In this document: in pieces, positions 48,501 to 60,500 of the stretch
Position numbering within the stretch: position 1 is the stretch's first letter
Layout: every line of letters begins with the position of its first letter
The notes under the pieces: model-generated
Told to the model about the DNA's origin: nothing
The model's input: only the letters and a program-made list of their open reading frames with translations
Database searches by the model: none
From: Ilex aquifolium
Taxonomy: Eukaryota; Streptophyta; Magnoliopsida; Aquifoliales; Aquifoliaceae
Reading direction: 5' to 3'
NCBI GenBank assembly: GCA_951799425.1
Contig: OX637395.1
Coordinates: 43,260,173 to 43,324,172 of the forward strand
Length of the DNA: 64,000 bases
Position numbers and translations under genes: made by a program

Positions 48501-51500
48501 CTTGTACCAAATGCAAATGGAGGCCAATCTCCATTTCCATTTCGTACTCACCTTTGTTTCTTTGTTTTAGGTACGTGTTTCACATTATTTTTGGTGTTTA
48601 ATATGAGGTAGAACACATGTCTTTATTAGACCAATTCAATTGAAAAAGTAGTATTTTCGCACCAGTTCAATTTTTTCTGTTGCTTGGATAGTCTCAAATT
48701 TTGAATTGATAGTTCGAAATATTTGCAAACTACGGGGTCGTTTGGTAACGTTTTTGTTTTTGTGTCTTCAAAAAAATAAAAAACAGAGACAATTTTTGTC
48801 TTTGTTTTGTGGTAAACATTGAAACAGAAAACATGTTTGGAAGTCATTTGTGTCTATCAAATTATAAGAATAAAAACAAAAAACATGTTTGGCACCTACT
48901 TCAAGTTTTATCTTAAATATACTTTATAATATCTCATACAACAAAATATAAATCCAAAAATTCTTTAACCCAACATATCCACTAATTCAACAAACAACAA
49001 AGAATTACAAGAATTTTGGAACACCAAAAATACAATCCAAGGCTTCAATCCTTCAACAAAAAAACCAAAAAAAAATTTCATTACTTCCATGGCAGCAACC
49101 TTTCTCCCAGAATTCATCTCCTTGCAACCCAACCTCATTCACACCTTAGCATCCTCAGTCCAGCAGCATACTCCAACTCAGTCAACCATGATCAGATTTC
49201 AGCTTATGGAAATCAAATATGTAAATTCATACCCATAATTGCAAATGCATAGACATACCCAAAATAAATCCCAATTCAATCCCACCCCCAATTCTTTTTT
49301 TTGTTTTTTTGTACAAAACCCCCAATTCAATCCTAAAGTAAATGTCAATTCAATCACAATCTCAATCTCAATTCAATCACAAACACAACACACACACACA
49401 TAGAACACAACACACACACACCCAGCACACAGAACACACACACACACCCCAAGCACACAGAACACACACACATACAGCACATGGAACACACACGCAACAC
49501 ACAAAGATCTGTGTGTGTGTATATATATATATATTTTGTAAAATAAACCAATATCAAATTGAGAGTAAAATTGATCATTATAAAATATTTTGAACATTAA
49601 GATCAAATCCTTCTTAAATAACATTTTAAAATTAAATAATAAATAGAAGCCCCGGATCAATCTGAACATCAACCAATTTCATCCCCTCAATGCTCCAGTT
49701 CCAATGAGTATTACCCGCAAGCTTCAACTGGCAAGGCATATATACACACAGATCTGTGTGTATATATAGAGAGAGAGCGAGATGAGATGAGAGAGGGAGA
49801 AAGAGAGAGAGAGAGAGAGAAAGAAAAGGGGCTTACCTCTTCGTCGGTGAGAGAGAGGAGAGGAGATCGTTGCTCCTCGTCGTCGTCGTCGGTGATGGTG
49901 AGAAAATGGAGAGAGTGAGGCAACGATGGAGATGAGAGAGTAAGGCAGAGAAAATGAGGTGGGTTTAAATAGCTTCACGAAAAAAAGACTATTTTTGTTG
50001 CTAAGGAAGTTCGAAACCCGGATCTCTTTAATTCCCTTTAGCGCTTGTTTTTGTTTTGCTTGTTTTCTGGAACACAAATTTTTTGTTCCCATTTTTTTGT
50101 CTTTGTCTCCAAAACAACTAATATAAAACAAGAATAAAAATATTACCCAAACATATTCTTGTTTTCATTTTTGACAAAAATTGAAAACAAAAACACAAAA
50201 CACAAGACAAAAACAGTAAACAAACAGCCCCTACATCTCTATAATAACAGTTTTGTCCATAAAATCCCTTCGCAACTTAGACGTTTGTCAAGATTGCAAA
50301 CATTGATGTGGTTCAGAATTTTACTATGTCACTTTTGATTGAGGTTCCTTTATTGATCATTTTGTGTATTCAAGATATTAGACCATGGATTATATTTTGG
50401 AGCTCTGCTATTCCATTTGAGTTCATTAGAATTGAAAGCCACATGTATGGCTTAACATTGATTGGATCCTGCTACTTTCCTCTCAAATGTAATCATTGGG
50501 GCATGGACTTCAAACTACATTTATATACATATGGGATACAATTTGTAATTCTTACGTTAGTATCTTTATGATACATTATGCCAGTTACAGTGTCATGTAA
50601 CTATTGGTTGTAGTTTGGGCTAAAAGATGAAGTTTAGTCTACTTCGTACTCTGTTATTCCATTTGAGTTCATTAGAATTGAAAGTCACATGTATGGCTTA
50701 ACATTGATTGAATCTTGCTGCTTTCCTCTCAAATGTAATAATTGGGGCATGGACTTCAAAGTACATTTATATACATATGGTATACAATTTGTAATTCTTA
50801 CGTTAGTATCTTTATGATACATTGTGCCAAGTACAGTGTCATGTAACTATTAGTTGTAGTTTGGGCTAAAAGATGAAGTTTAGTCTACTTCGTACCCCAT
50901 TGCTTAAATCAAATATGCATGTAGGTTAGAATTGAAGCTCACTATTAGTTCCATATTATGGAATGATTATGCAACTCAAATGCCAAGAAAATTAAGTGGG
51001 AAGCTATCCGTTTGAGATGCTCTTTTTCATTTTTTTTTTTTAGCAATTTTTCCTGATCTTTTCTTTTCTTGTTTTTCCAGGAAAAAAGCTCTAATCGGGA
51101 TGTCTATAATTAGGTTTATATTCATATTTTCTTTCTTTTTTTTTTATTTCATTGCTTCCCACATTGTTTCTTAATTTTATAGAACATGCAAGCAGATTAG
51201 CCACTTGTTACAATTTATTTATTTGAATATTACAACTAGATCCTTGACTAAAACAATACATTTCCAAGCGTATTATCCACAGTTTGCTATGGAAACAATT
51301 TTTTTTTTTTTTTGTGAAAATTGGTCCTACACAATTATATACAATATTTTATTCTTAACACAGTCCACATGCAATGCTCGTGGACATTAACTAGTATAAC
51401 TAAATGCTAATTTGATAAAATTAAATATTAATTTTGTGTTGATTTAATGAGATGAAATACTACTTTAGTTTAAATTAAATAAAAGACATTAATTTGATAA

Positions 51501-54500
51501 AATTAAATATTAATTTTGTATTGATTTGATGAGATAGAATGTTAATTTAGTTTAAATTAAAAAAAGGACATTAATTTGATAAAATTAAATATTAAATTGA
51601 TCAACCTAAAGTTAGGTCTATTTACAAGGGGTGTTATTAAAATTATGTCTATTTACAAGGAGTGTGGATAAAATTTACCCTATAAAATGCTCAGGGGTAT
51701 TTCTGTAAATCAACCATCGTCGTTAACGCCGTACCTTGACAATCACTGACAAAGGATGACAGTTAAATTTTAGAATCGAAAGGAGGTGTCATTAAATTTA
51801 GACCTAACTACAGGAAGTGTGGATGAAATTTTCTTTTTTTATAATTATCACTAATTTTATATCAATTTAAGCTGTCACAATTATATCAGACCATCACGCC
51901 ATCAAAATCATTGAAGTTCAACATGAATATATGTTTTCTTTAAAAAGAGTAAATTCGTAGCATTCAGAAGAATAGTTCACTCCCAAAGATAAAACATCAA
52001 CCATACAGGCAACTGAACCAAGGAGACCAACTACCCCATGCAAAAATATTTTATATTCTAAAGAGCCAAATCGTCGTATGTCAACACTGCCACTTTAGGA
52101 TGACAAATCCATCTGACCATCCTCACATTTAAAATTAGTTCTTCCAGAGAAGTTATTGACTAAGAAGGTGTTCTTTGATAAAACTTAAAGCCGAATGCTG
52201 AATTTTAATTCACGAACTGTTTAGTACGCACTAAAATTTAAGTATTTAATTAAATCAAATTGTTTGATAACTACAGAGCTAACGTCTGAAAATAAATTAT
52301 AGTTATATCCTTCCACTCTTTACTTTAAAAACATTTATAAAATATGCATTTATCTAATAAAAAAACCACGAAATATCACTACAAGTAATTCATAACATAA
52401 ATCATAATCATTATTATCATATTGTAGTCTCATTCACACTCTCAACAAAAAAAATAAATTGAATAAATCAATAAATAATTAGTCCAATACAAAGAAAGAA
52501 TTGAACAATAGCAAATTCAACAAACAGCATAAAATAATTGAACAAATCTAATAAAAAAAATTGAACAAATAAACTACTAACCAAACAAAGCAAGAATATG
52601 ATCATATAACAAATTGGATAACAGAATAATCGAACAACAAATATTAAAAAAAAAATATTGAATAAATTAAAAATAGCATAACAAAGAATTGAACAAATAT
52701 TTGTAGATGCCCTAATTTAATCATTGTGTGTAAATTTGTGGGATTATGTGTAATTTATGTGGGTATATGCGTGTGATTTGGTGTGTGTGTGTGCGTGCGC
52801 GCGCAGTGTGTGTGTGTTAATCTATGTGTATGAGCAGGAGAAGATATGAGAAAGAAAGGATTGTGAAAAGAAGAAGGAAGAATTAGGGATGAGAAGAGAA
52901 GAAGAAGGAAATGAGAAAAGAAGAAGAAGGGGATGAGAATAGAGAGAGAATTTGAGGAAGAAGGATTCAATATCAATAATCAATAATAATCAAAAATCTC
53001 CTACAACAAATATGTATCCCCTATATATATAGGAGTTCACAAATCCTATATATATAAGGAGATCACAAAACCTAAAATAAATAAATAATCAAAATGACAA
53101 CTAAACCCTTAAAAGGTAAAAGAAATTACTTAAAAGATAAATACTAAAAATATCTAAATAACTTTTATAATTAATCTATAATATATATCCAATTCCTACA
53201 CGATCCCCATCAATTTCATAGTAAAATTGTCATATTGAAAAAATTATAAAATGCTCCTCTTGAAGCTTTCAGCTTTCAAAACTAAGGGATATCTTATTCA
53301 TATTTTAGCCTATTTTTAAGTAGCACCTAACATTTTAAGAGATTTTAATTTTAATTATCAAACGGGCTTAATTAATAAGTGTCGAATACATTAATTTTAA
53401 GTGCTGAATTTGAGTTAACAAACACACCCGGTGTTTGATAAGTTTATTCAATACTTCAAACTGAACACATTCGGCACTTTTTCAATTAAGTATGTTTGAT
53501 AACCAAAATTTATAACACTTAATTTAAATTAGAAAACCACATACTTATCTCTTAATGGTGAAAATATTAGTAAGAATTTTATAAACTTCTCATAATTGAC
53601 AAAGTTTACCCAAAAATAATTTGATCTTAATCCATTTTACACTTCAACTTTCCAATATCAATCATCCAACCACTACCACCACTGTCGCAACCACCACCAC
53701 TCACCAATTGTTAATGAGTGAAGTGGCCCCCAAGTATATAATTTCACTTTTCAGTACTTAATTTTCAGTTTTATCAAACACCACCTAACTTGAAAACTCA
53801 AATTGGACGAAGGACTGATTAGGTTCAGAAAAGTGCTTACCCATTTTGGAAGGTTCAAAGTTTTGGCACACACAAGACCAAGGCACCTCTATATGCTTGT
53901 ACACACACGGGACCAAGGCAAGTCTATAAGCTTGCGGACACACACAAGTTTTATTGCTGCTAACTGAAGAAAGATAATGAGTTCTTCACGAGCTCAAAAT
54001 CATCAATGAATTTCAATTTTTTATCATCTAACATCAACTAGGAAAAAGAAAATCTTATCTAACCCAATCTCCACAAGTTTCATAAACTTCTAAGCAAAGA
54101 AGGTAAATAGCATTTTATCCAAAGGTAGAAGCATCACCTAATGCAAAAACTCTTCCACCTACAATAAAATAGAAAGACAAGTACGTAGTTGAGTTTTCAA
54201 AATTTTTTGATGAGAGTAGGCTAATTACCACGAAATGGAACGCATTGACAAGAACTCCAAACTTCACAGATTTCAACTTTTTTTTCAATTCTTCATATTT
54301 TGTTTATCCAATTTCTAGTAGAAGGCTAAAGAACAAGTAAATTGTGATAATCAAAAAACTGAAGCACAAATTGAACAAAAAACTTACTCATGGCATTAGT
54401 TTTTAGAGGATCACTTTCCTCATTTTTAAAATGATCAATGCCTGGCTTGTCACTAGACATATACATGTTGGCACGAGAGAATCCTTCACCATCACCAATC

Positions 54501-57500
54501 TCCTTTTCTGCTCTTAAAGCATCTTTACCTGTCCCATCACCATCCTGTTCCATATATACAACAATTTACTTCTCATAGAGAAAGGAGTTTTTAATCGATC
54601 AAGTAATGTACAATAATGTTCATTTAATGAATGAAAGTCTTGTTTCTAATCCCAAAAAAAAAAAAAAAAGTAATGTATAGTAATGTATGCTCTCCATCAG
54701 TGATGAGGCGCATAAAAGGTGCCTGATAATCAAAAGATGCTACACATAGAAGCAAGCGTCTAGTCAAATTCAAGAAACCACATATGAAGGTGAGAGAGTG
54801 AAACTAGAGGTGCAACATACTAAATTCCATTTTATCTGACATCTAGGAATTTTCATTAAAAGTAGCACATTGTACTTCTGACAATGCCTTGATTTCCTAA
54901 GCATTTCTTACAGCAAAGCATGCACTGAATTTGAATCTAAATGAATTTCATACAAAGTAAAATAGTACTAAGTTTTTCTTATTCATGGACATGTTTCTGG
55001 ATCAGTATCACGCTGTGCTTCAAGTTGAGACTTCTTCCTCCAATGAAATCTGTCACTTTAGGTCATCTTAATTTTTAGCTTAAATAAAAGAAAATGTTGT
55101 ATTGCTGAAATGCGTTTGACGGGCAAAAAGGAAAGAGACGAAGGAATTAGAGTTTATTTAATGACAGAGTACAAATCATAACCCACATGAAATAATATCA
55201 ATAATCAAGTAAACCAACCCACATGGGTAGCCCGGTGGTGTTGAATTAGCTTGGGATAAACAGCAGTAAATTAGGACATACTGAGTTCAACTCTCGCTGG
55301 TGACTCCCGAATTTAACCAATACATGTGGCTAGCGGGTGATTGCAGATATCTGATGTTTACTCTGTAGGGATGGGTCCAATATAACCCTATTTTGGAGAG
55401 GTCGTCATAAGAAAAGAAAAGTAAATAACCAAGTCAAACCATCAATAGATACTATTTGCTGCAAGACTCTAAGGTGGTTTGAGAGGTGTGCATTGGTGGC
55501 TTTTTTGTGAGTAATAGGGGTTATGCCAGTGTTATTTAAGGCGTAAAGCGAACCAAAGCGACCAAGGCTCCTAAAGCCTAGCCGAGAAGCAAAAAGCGAA
55601 GTGAAACGCTTTGAGGCGAAGCGAACAGTTAAAAAAAAAGTAAATATTTTAGTTTAGTTACTTCTAAACATCTAAGTTCTAATTTTATATATACTAAATA
55701 TTTAAATACAAGTAAAACCATAAACATTTAAATTAAAACAGCAAATAGCATTACAGAAAATTAGCATTCATGATTACAGAAAATCAGCACTACTATCAGC
55801 AAAATAGCATTACAGAAAATCAGAATCATCAGCTATACAAAATCAGAAGCAGAAAAAAACAGCAGAAGTAGAAGCAGAAAAAAAAAAAAATCTCAGCATT
55901 AGAAAATCAGCAGAAGCAGGAAAAAAAACATAAGCGGAAAAAAAAAAAAAAAAAAAAAATCAACAAAATATGCATTTACAAAAAATCTCAGCATTAAACA
56001 TAGAGAAGAATAAGAGAAACAGAACCAGTGTGTGGACCAACTAGGACCAGAACCAGAACCAGAAGCGAGAATAAGAAGATAACCAGAACTAGAACCAGAA
56101 CCAGAAGCGAGAATAAGAAAAGAACTAGAACCAGAAGCGAGAATAAGAAAAGAACCAGAACCAACACCAGAACCAGAAGTGAGAAGAATAAGAGAAACAG
56201 AAGAGAGAAAAAAAAAAAAAGGAGGAGACAAACATGTGTGTGGACCAGCGAGGAAGGAGCAGCAGTAACAGCAGTCGTCGTCTCTGACCAGCGAGGAAGG
56301 AGCAGTAGCAGCCAGCACTCGTCGTCTGACCCTTTGAGCAAAATTAGGGTTTGGGTGTTGTATTTATGGGATAAGGGGGTAATTGGGTGTATGGACATCT
56401 TATAATTTTTTTCCAATTGCCCCAATCCAACGGTCCATAATAAAAATAAAACAATCCAAGACAACCTCACTTCGCATAAATAAGGCGTTCGCTTTCTCAC
56501 TTTTTGCTTAAGCGCAAGGCGCTCGCTTTTCTCGCTTTTTCCTCGCTTCAGTCACATTCGCTTCGCCTGGGGTGCTCAAGGCGACAGACCCTCGCTTAGC
56601 TTCGCTTCTCGCCTAGGCGAGCTTTTCAAAACACTGGGTTATGCCAAGGACTATGGAGGAGATGTTGTGTAGTTGGAAAGGCACCCCTTTGTTTGATGTG
56701 GTCCATTTGGAGGGAGCAGAATAGAAGGCCATTAGAGGGGGCAACGATCCGACAACACAAGCTTTAACTTTTTATATGTTCCCTTTTGTTTTTTCTTTTT
56801 CCATTTTTGTTTTACTACTTTGACTTAATGAAGTATACCTATTACCCAGGGCGCCTACAGTTACATTTCTGATTTTTCATTGGGAGCCTAGTTGTTCATA
56901 TGTTTTGGGTGCTCCTTTTGTATGCATCATGCCTACATGGGTTGCACGCCCTTTGGTGCATTTGATGAAATATTTACTGGAAGAAAGAACAAAAATAAGA
57001 TCATGGTTAGACCTGGTGCACCAAGCAGTTGATTGAAGGATGTCTCCGCAAAAGGTTGTGAATTAACGCAATAATGACCAATGCTCCGGAAGGTGGAACA
57101 GAAAGCGTGAGTCTACTCAATTTCTTAGTAAAAGCAGCAGCCAAATATGCAGGAAGAAGAGGTGATTTCAGGCAAGCATCAAGAAGCTGCCCACAAAAAA
57201 AAAATTGTAATCAGTAAGAAAATAAGGATTCCCAGAAAGACAAACACAATATACTAAACTCTCACCCCATAATTGCTACACATTGGTGCATCATGATTTA
57301 CAATTTGTTTAGGCCCCATTTTGGTCAATGCATATGATTTACACCCTTGCCAAAGTAGCAATTTAATAGCCGAAGTGCATTTCAAACAGCCAAATAGAAA
57401 CAAAAAACACAAGCAGATACTACCATACATACACACCTCACCTACATACATGCGGTGATATATTTTGAGCTTCCTGAGACTTCCAAGGATTCATTTCAAT

Positions 57501-60500
57501 TTTTCCAGTGATAGATGCAACTCAAATAATTATAGCACTTGACCATGTAGGATTAGGAGGATAGAGAACAACCTTGTCATTATCTAAATGATGATGCCTT
57601 CTAAAAGATTGCTGTAGGCATGTTGTTAATTAAAACATCTTCCCTTCAAATCAAAGGTTATAAAGCAAAAAGTATCCCAAGAAAATGTTGTTTCTTCTGA
57701 AGAAAGTGCAAGTTATTGTGAAAAATATTTGCTTGATGGTATGCCACATGGGATCAACACGCATGCCAGCTTGAAGAGGGTGTCTCTGGTGATTTTTCTA
57801 ATCTCCAAACCATGGGACATGGGGACATACATAGCCAAATTATCACCAAACCATGGGACATGGTTTGGTGATATTGTGAAAAATATTTGCTTGATGGTAC
57901 GCCACATGGGATCAACACGCATGCCAGCTTGAAGAGGGTGTCTCTGGTGATTTTTCTAATCTCCAAACCATGGGACATGGGGACATACATAGCCAAATTA
58001 TCACCATGGTTCTTGGACTGTGTACCCTATCATCAACTTGAGGAAAAAAAAAGTTCATAAGCAGGATGACCTCTTAGATATGGATCCTTAGACTCATTTT
58101 AGAAAATCCATGTGAATAGAGGAACAAATTCAGAAAGTCAGCCGGTAAACTAAATATATGTTTCTTTAATCATTCGCTCTTCCGAGGGTAAAAAGCATCA
58201 AACAGTAAATGTGCAAGACACCTACCTTATGTATCCAGAAAGTGTAGAACACCACATTAACCATGTCAGCACATATTGTAGCCTAAAAGTAAAGTGCAGA
58301 ACACCATATTGCCCATGCCGTGTCCGATTCTCCACACATATTTTTGGCAAAAAGTAAACTGACTAAAAACCACAACTTAATAGGATCCCCATGATTCCAT
58401 ACAAGGATTATATTCATAATAAACTTTTTAAGTAAAACAGCACAGTTTTTTCTCAAAACGACTAAATATGTAAATATTTGAGATTACCTGGAAAAAATTT
58501 GCCCTATGTTTTGCCATAAAAATAGAGGGTTCCAACAGTGCATAAAGCTTTTCATAAAAATTGGGATACTCTAGACCATGTTGCGTCATAAGAACATAGA
58601 GGCTGTTAAGTGCCATAACACTGATAACACCACCAAGGTCATACGATCGTGTCAAAAAGTCACTGCACAGTTATTTAAGCTCTAACATGATTAAAATTTG
58701 ACAAAATTAAGAAGTATCAAATCTTTAAGCAGGCAGCAGGTATTTCAATATGTGATTTACCATAACATAATGGGATTAGACAGATGAGGGATAACAGCCT
58801 GATGGAGAGTAACAAGAACCTAAGCATCAGAAGGCAATCAAGTCAGAAAACATAACAAACATAACACAGTTTACGCAATGACATGCAGCTAATGACAGAC
58901 AATGAGAATCTAAATATCTAACTTTGTCTGTCCTTGTTTTTAAATAAAAAAAAAAAGTAGCTATCCACAAAAAGAGATGATGATATAACTGCCCAAAAAT
59001 ATCAAGATTTCACAACCACTAAAACAATAGTCCAACACAATAAACAACAATTATACAAGCTATGACTGAACTGGTGGAGTCAGAATATTAGAATATGGCA
59101 CTACCCTAATTTTGGAACATTACTAGATGGTCCAATAAAGGGGTCTAGCCCTCTGCCATGCCATAACCATCCCCTCCTCCCAAAAAAAGGGAAGAATCAT
59201 GACAGCCTTGACTTTTGCACATGACAAAAAACAAGTATGGCACGGCAACCCCTACCGGAATTTTTATCTAACAGATCTTGTTTACCTTTTTTCACTGCCA
59301 AGTTTGGTAAAATCAGTCAAAGAAAATTAAAACAATAAAGAGACAAAGACAGAGATGGGGGCATCCGGCCAGCGACCAGCCATCCCTGCCTCCTTCCGCC
59401 TCAGGCAGCCTTCCCTGACCCCCCTTCCCCCTCTGCTCCTTTCCCCACCCCAAAACCCTTTCCTTGAAACCCCTCCCACCATTTCGCAGACCCCACCACC
59501 TGACAACCCCATCGAAACCCACCAACACGGTTACAACCCCGCTTCTGCCACTAACATCAATACAAACTCCCCATCTACTACCGAACAGGCGCACTCATGC
59601 TTCAAGTCACAAGGAACCCCAACAATTTAACCTAAAAAAAAACACCAAAACAACAAAACCTAGGGATCCAAGAGATTTGTCACAGCCATTTTACATTTAA
59701 TGGCTGCGCCAGATGAACATAAAAACCACACTATGTTAAACCTCATTAGAAAGTCATGCAACAACAAGTAAAACATGCAATTCATCAGGACAGTAAAGCC
59801 AAAGCACAAAAGGAAAAGAACAACCAAGTGTTGGAACATGCAAGGGTAAAGGGAGTTACTACGACCTCCACTTTGGTTGTAAATCGTAAAATACGCTCAA
59901 TTTTAAAGGATATAAAATTGAATATATCTATAAGTTTAATAACCAAGAATCAAGATTTCGTTTCAAAACGTCAGAAACGTTTCCGTTTTCAAGGAGACCA
60001 AAACAAATCAGTGATGGAATCGAAATTTTAATATTTCAATGTATTCTATAATAGTATAATGTTTCGAGATGTTTTATAATATTTCAATGCATTTGCACAA
60101 TTATTGCGGAATGTTTCAAGGTATTTTACGATATTTTGATATATTTCGACTAATGTTTTGCAAAAATAATTCTTAAATTTTATATTTTTTTCATTATATT
60201 TCCGAAACTGGTCGAAACGTTTCCGAAACACGTCGAAACGTTTCTATTTCCTAGATGACCGAAAGAAAATTTTGATCCTTGTTAATAACATATACTATCC
60301 AAAATTATATAAATAACATTTTAACTAACTAATCACTTCATGCAATGCATGTTTGCGAAAGAGATTGAAAGGGAGACATCATTTCATCTTCGCAACAGAG
60401 ATCGAAAAATAGTTAGGATTTTGTCCATTTGAAGAAGAACAAGAAGATTTGAGCAAAAAGAAGTGCGTCATTGCGGGCTTTGTCTGTTTAAGATCGAACC

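Larger units (their letters stand above)
47134..51394 (+). mobile_element. Helitron-like element (4.3 kb) nested in the NOC4 intron element
   Basis: It starts TCTATACTACTCTCAAATATC after A. It ends with the hairpin GTCCAC-ATGCAATGCTC-GTGGAC, spacer ATTAA, then CTAG before T: the Helitron A|TC...CTAG|T layout. Both flanks are the same TTGATAAAATTAAAT repeat, as expected for insertion into the surrounding element without target duplication. No RepHel protein is visible. The interior includes a 248-bp tandem duplication and another inserted element. Confidence 0.7.
46205..51834. mobile_element. Inverted-repeat element in NOC4 intron, Mutator-like
   Basis: The left arm from GAAAATTTCATCTATACC (about 46206) and the right arm, read on - as GAAAATTTCATCCACACTTCC, are inverted over at least 150 bp and share TTAGGTCTAAATT and AATGACRCC words. 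Both sides of the centre carry arrays of TTAATTTGATAAAATTAAATA. Arm length suggests a Mutator-type element. The target duplication is unclear in this AT-rich context. A Helitron-like element sits inside it. Confidence 0.6.

Noticed and set aside
56028-56500. Arg-Thr/Ser-Glu-Asn-Lys and Leu-rich open frames
   Set aside because: They come from the ACCAGAACCAGAAGCGAGAA minisatellite inside the hAT-type element.
57713-57996. Overlapping open frames on both strands with repeated motifs
   Set aside because: They arise from the 158-bp tandem duplication in a NOC4 intron.
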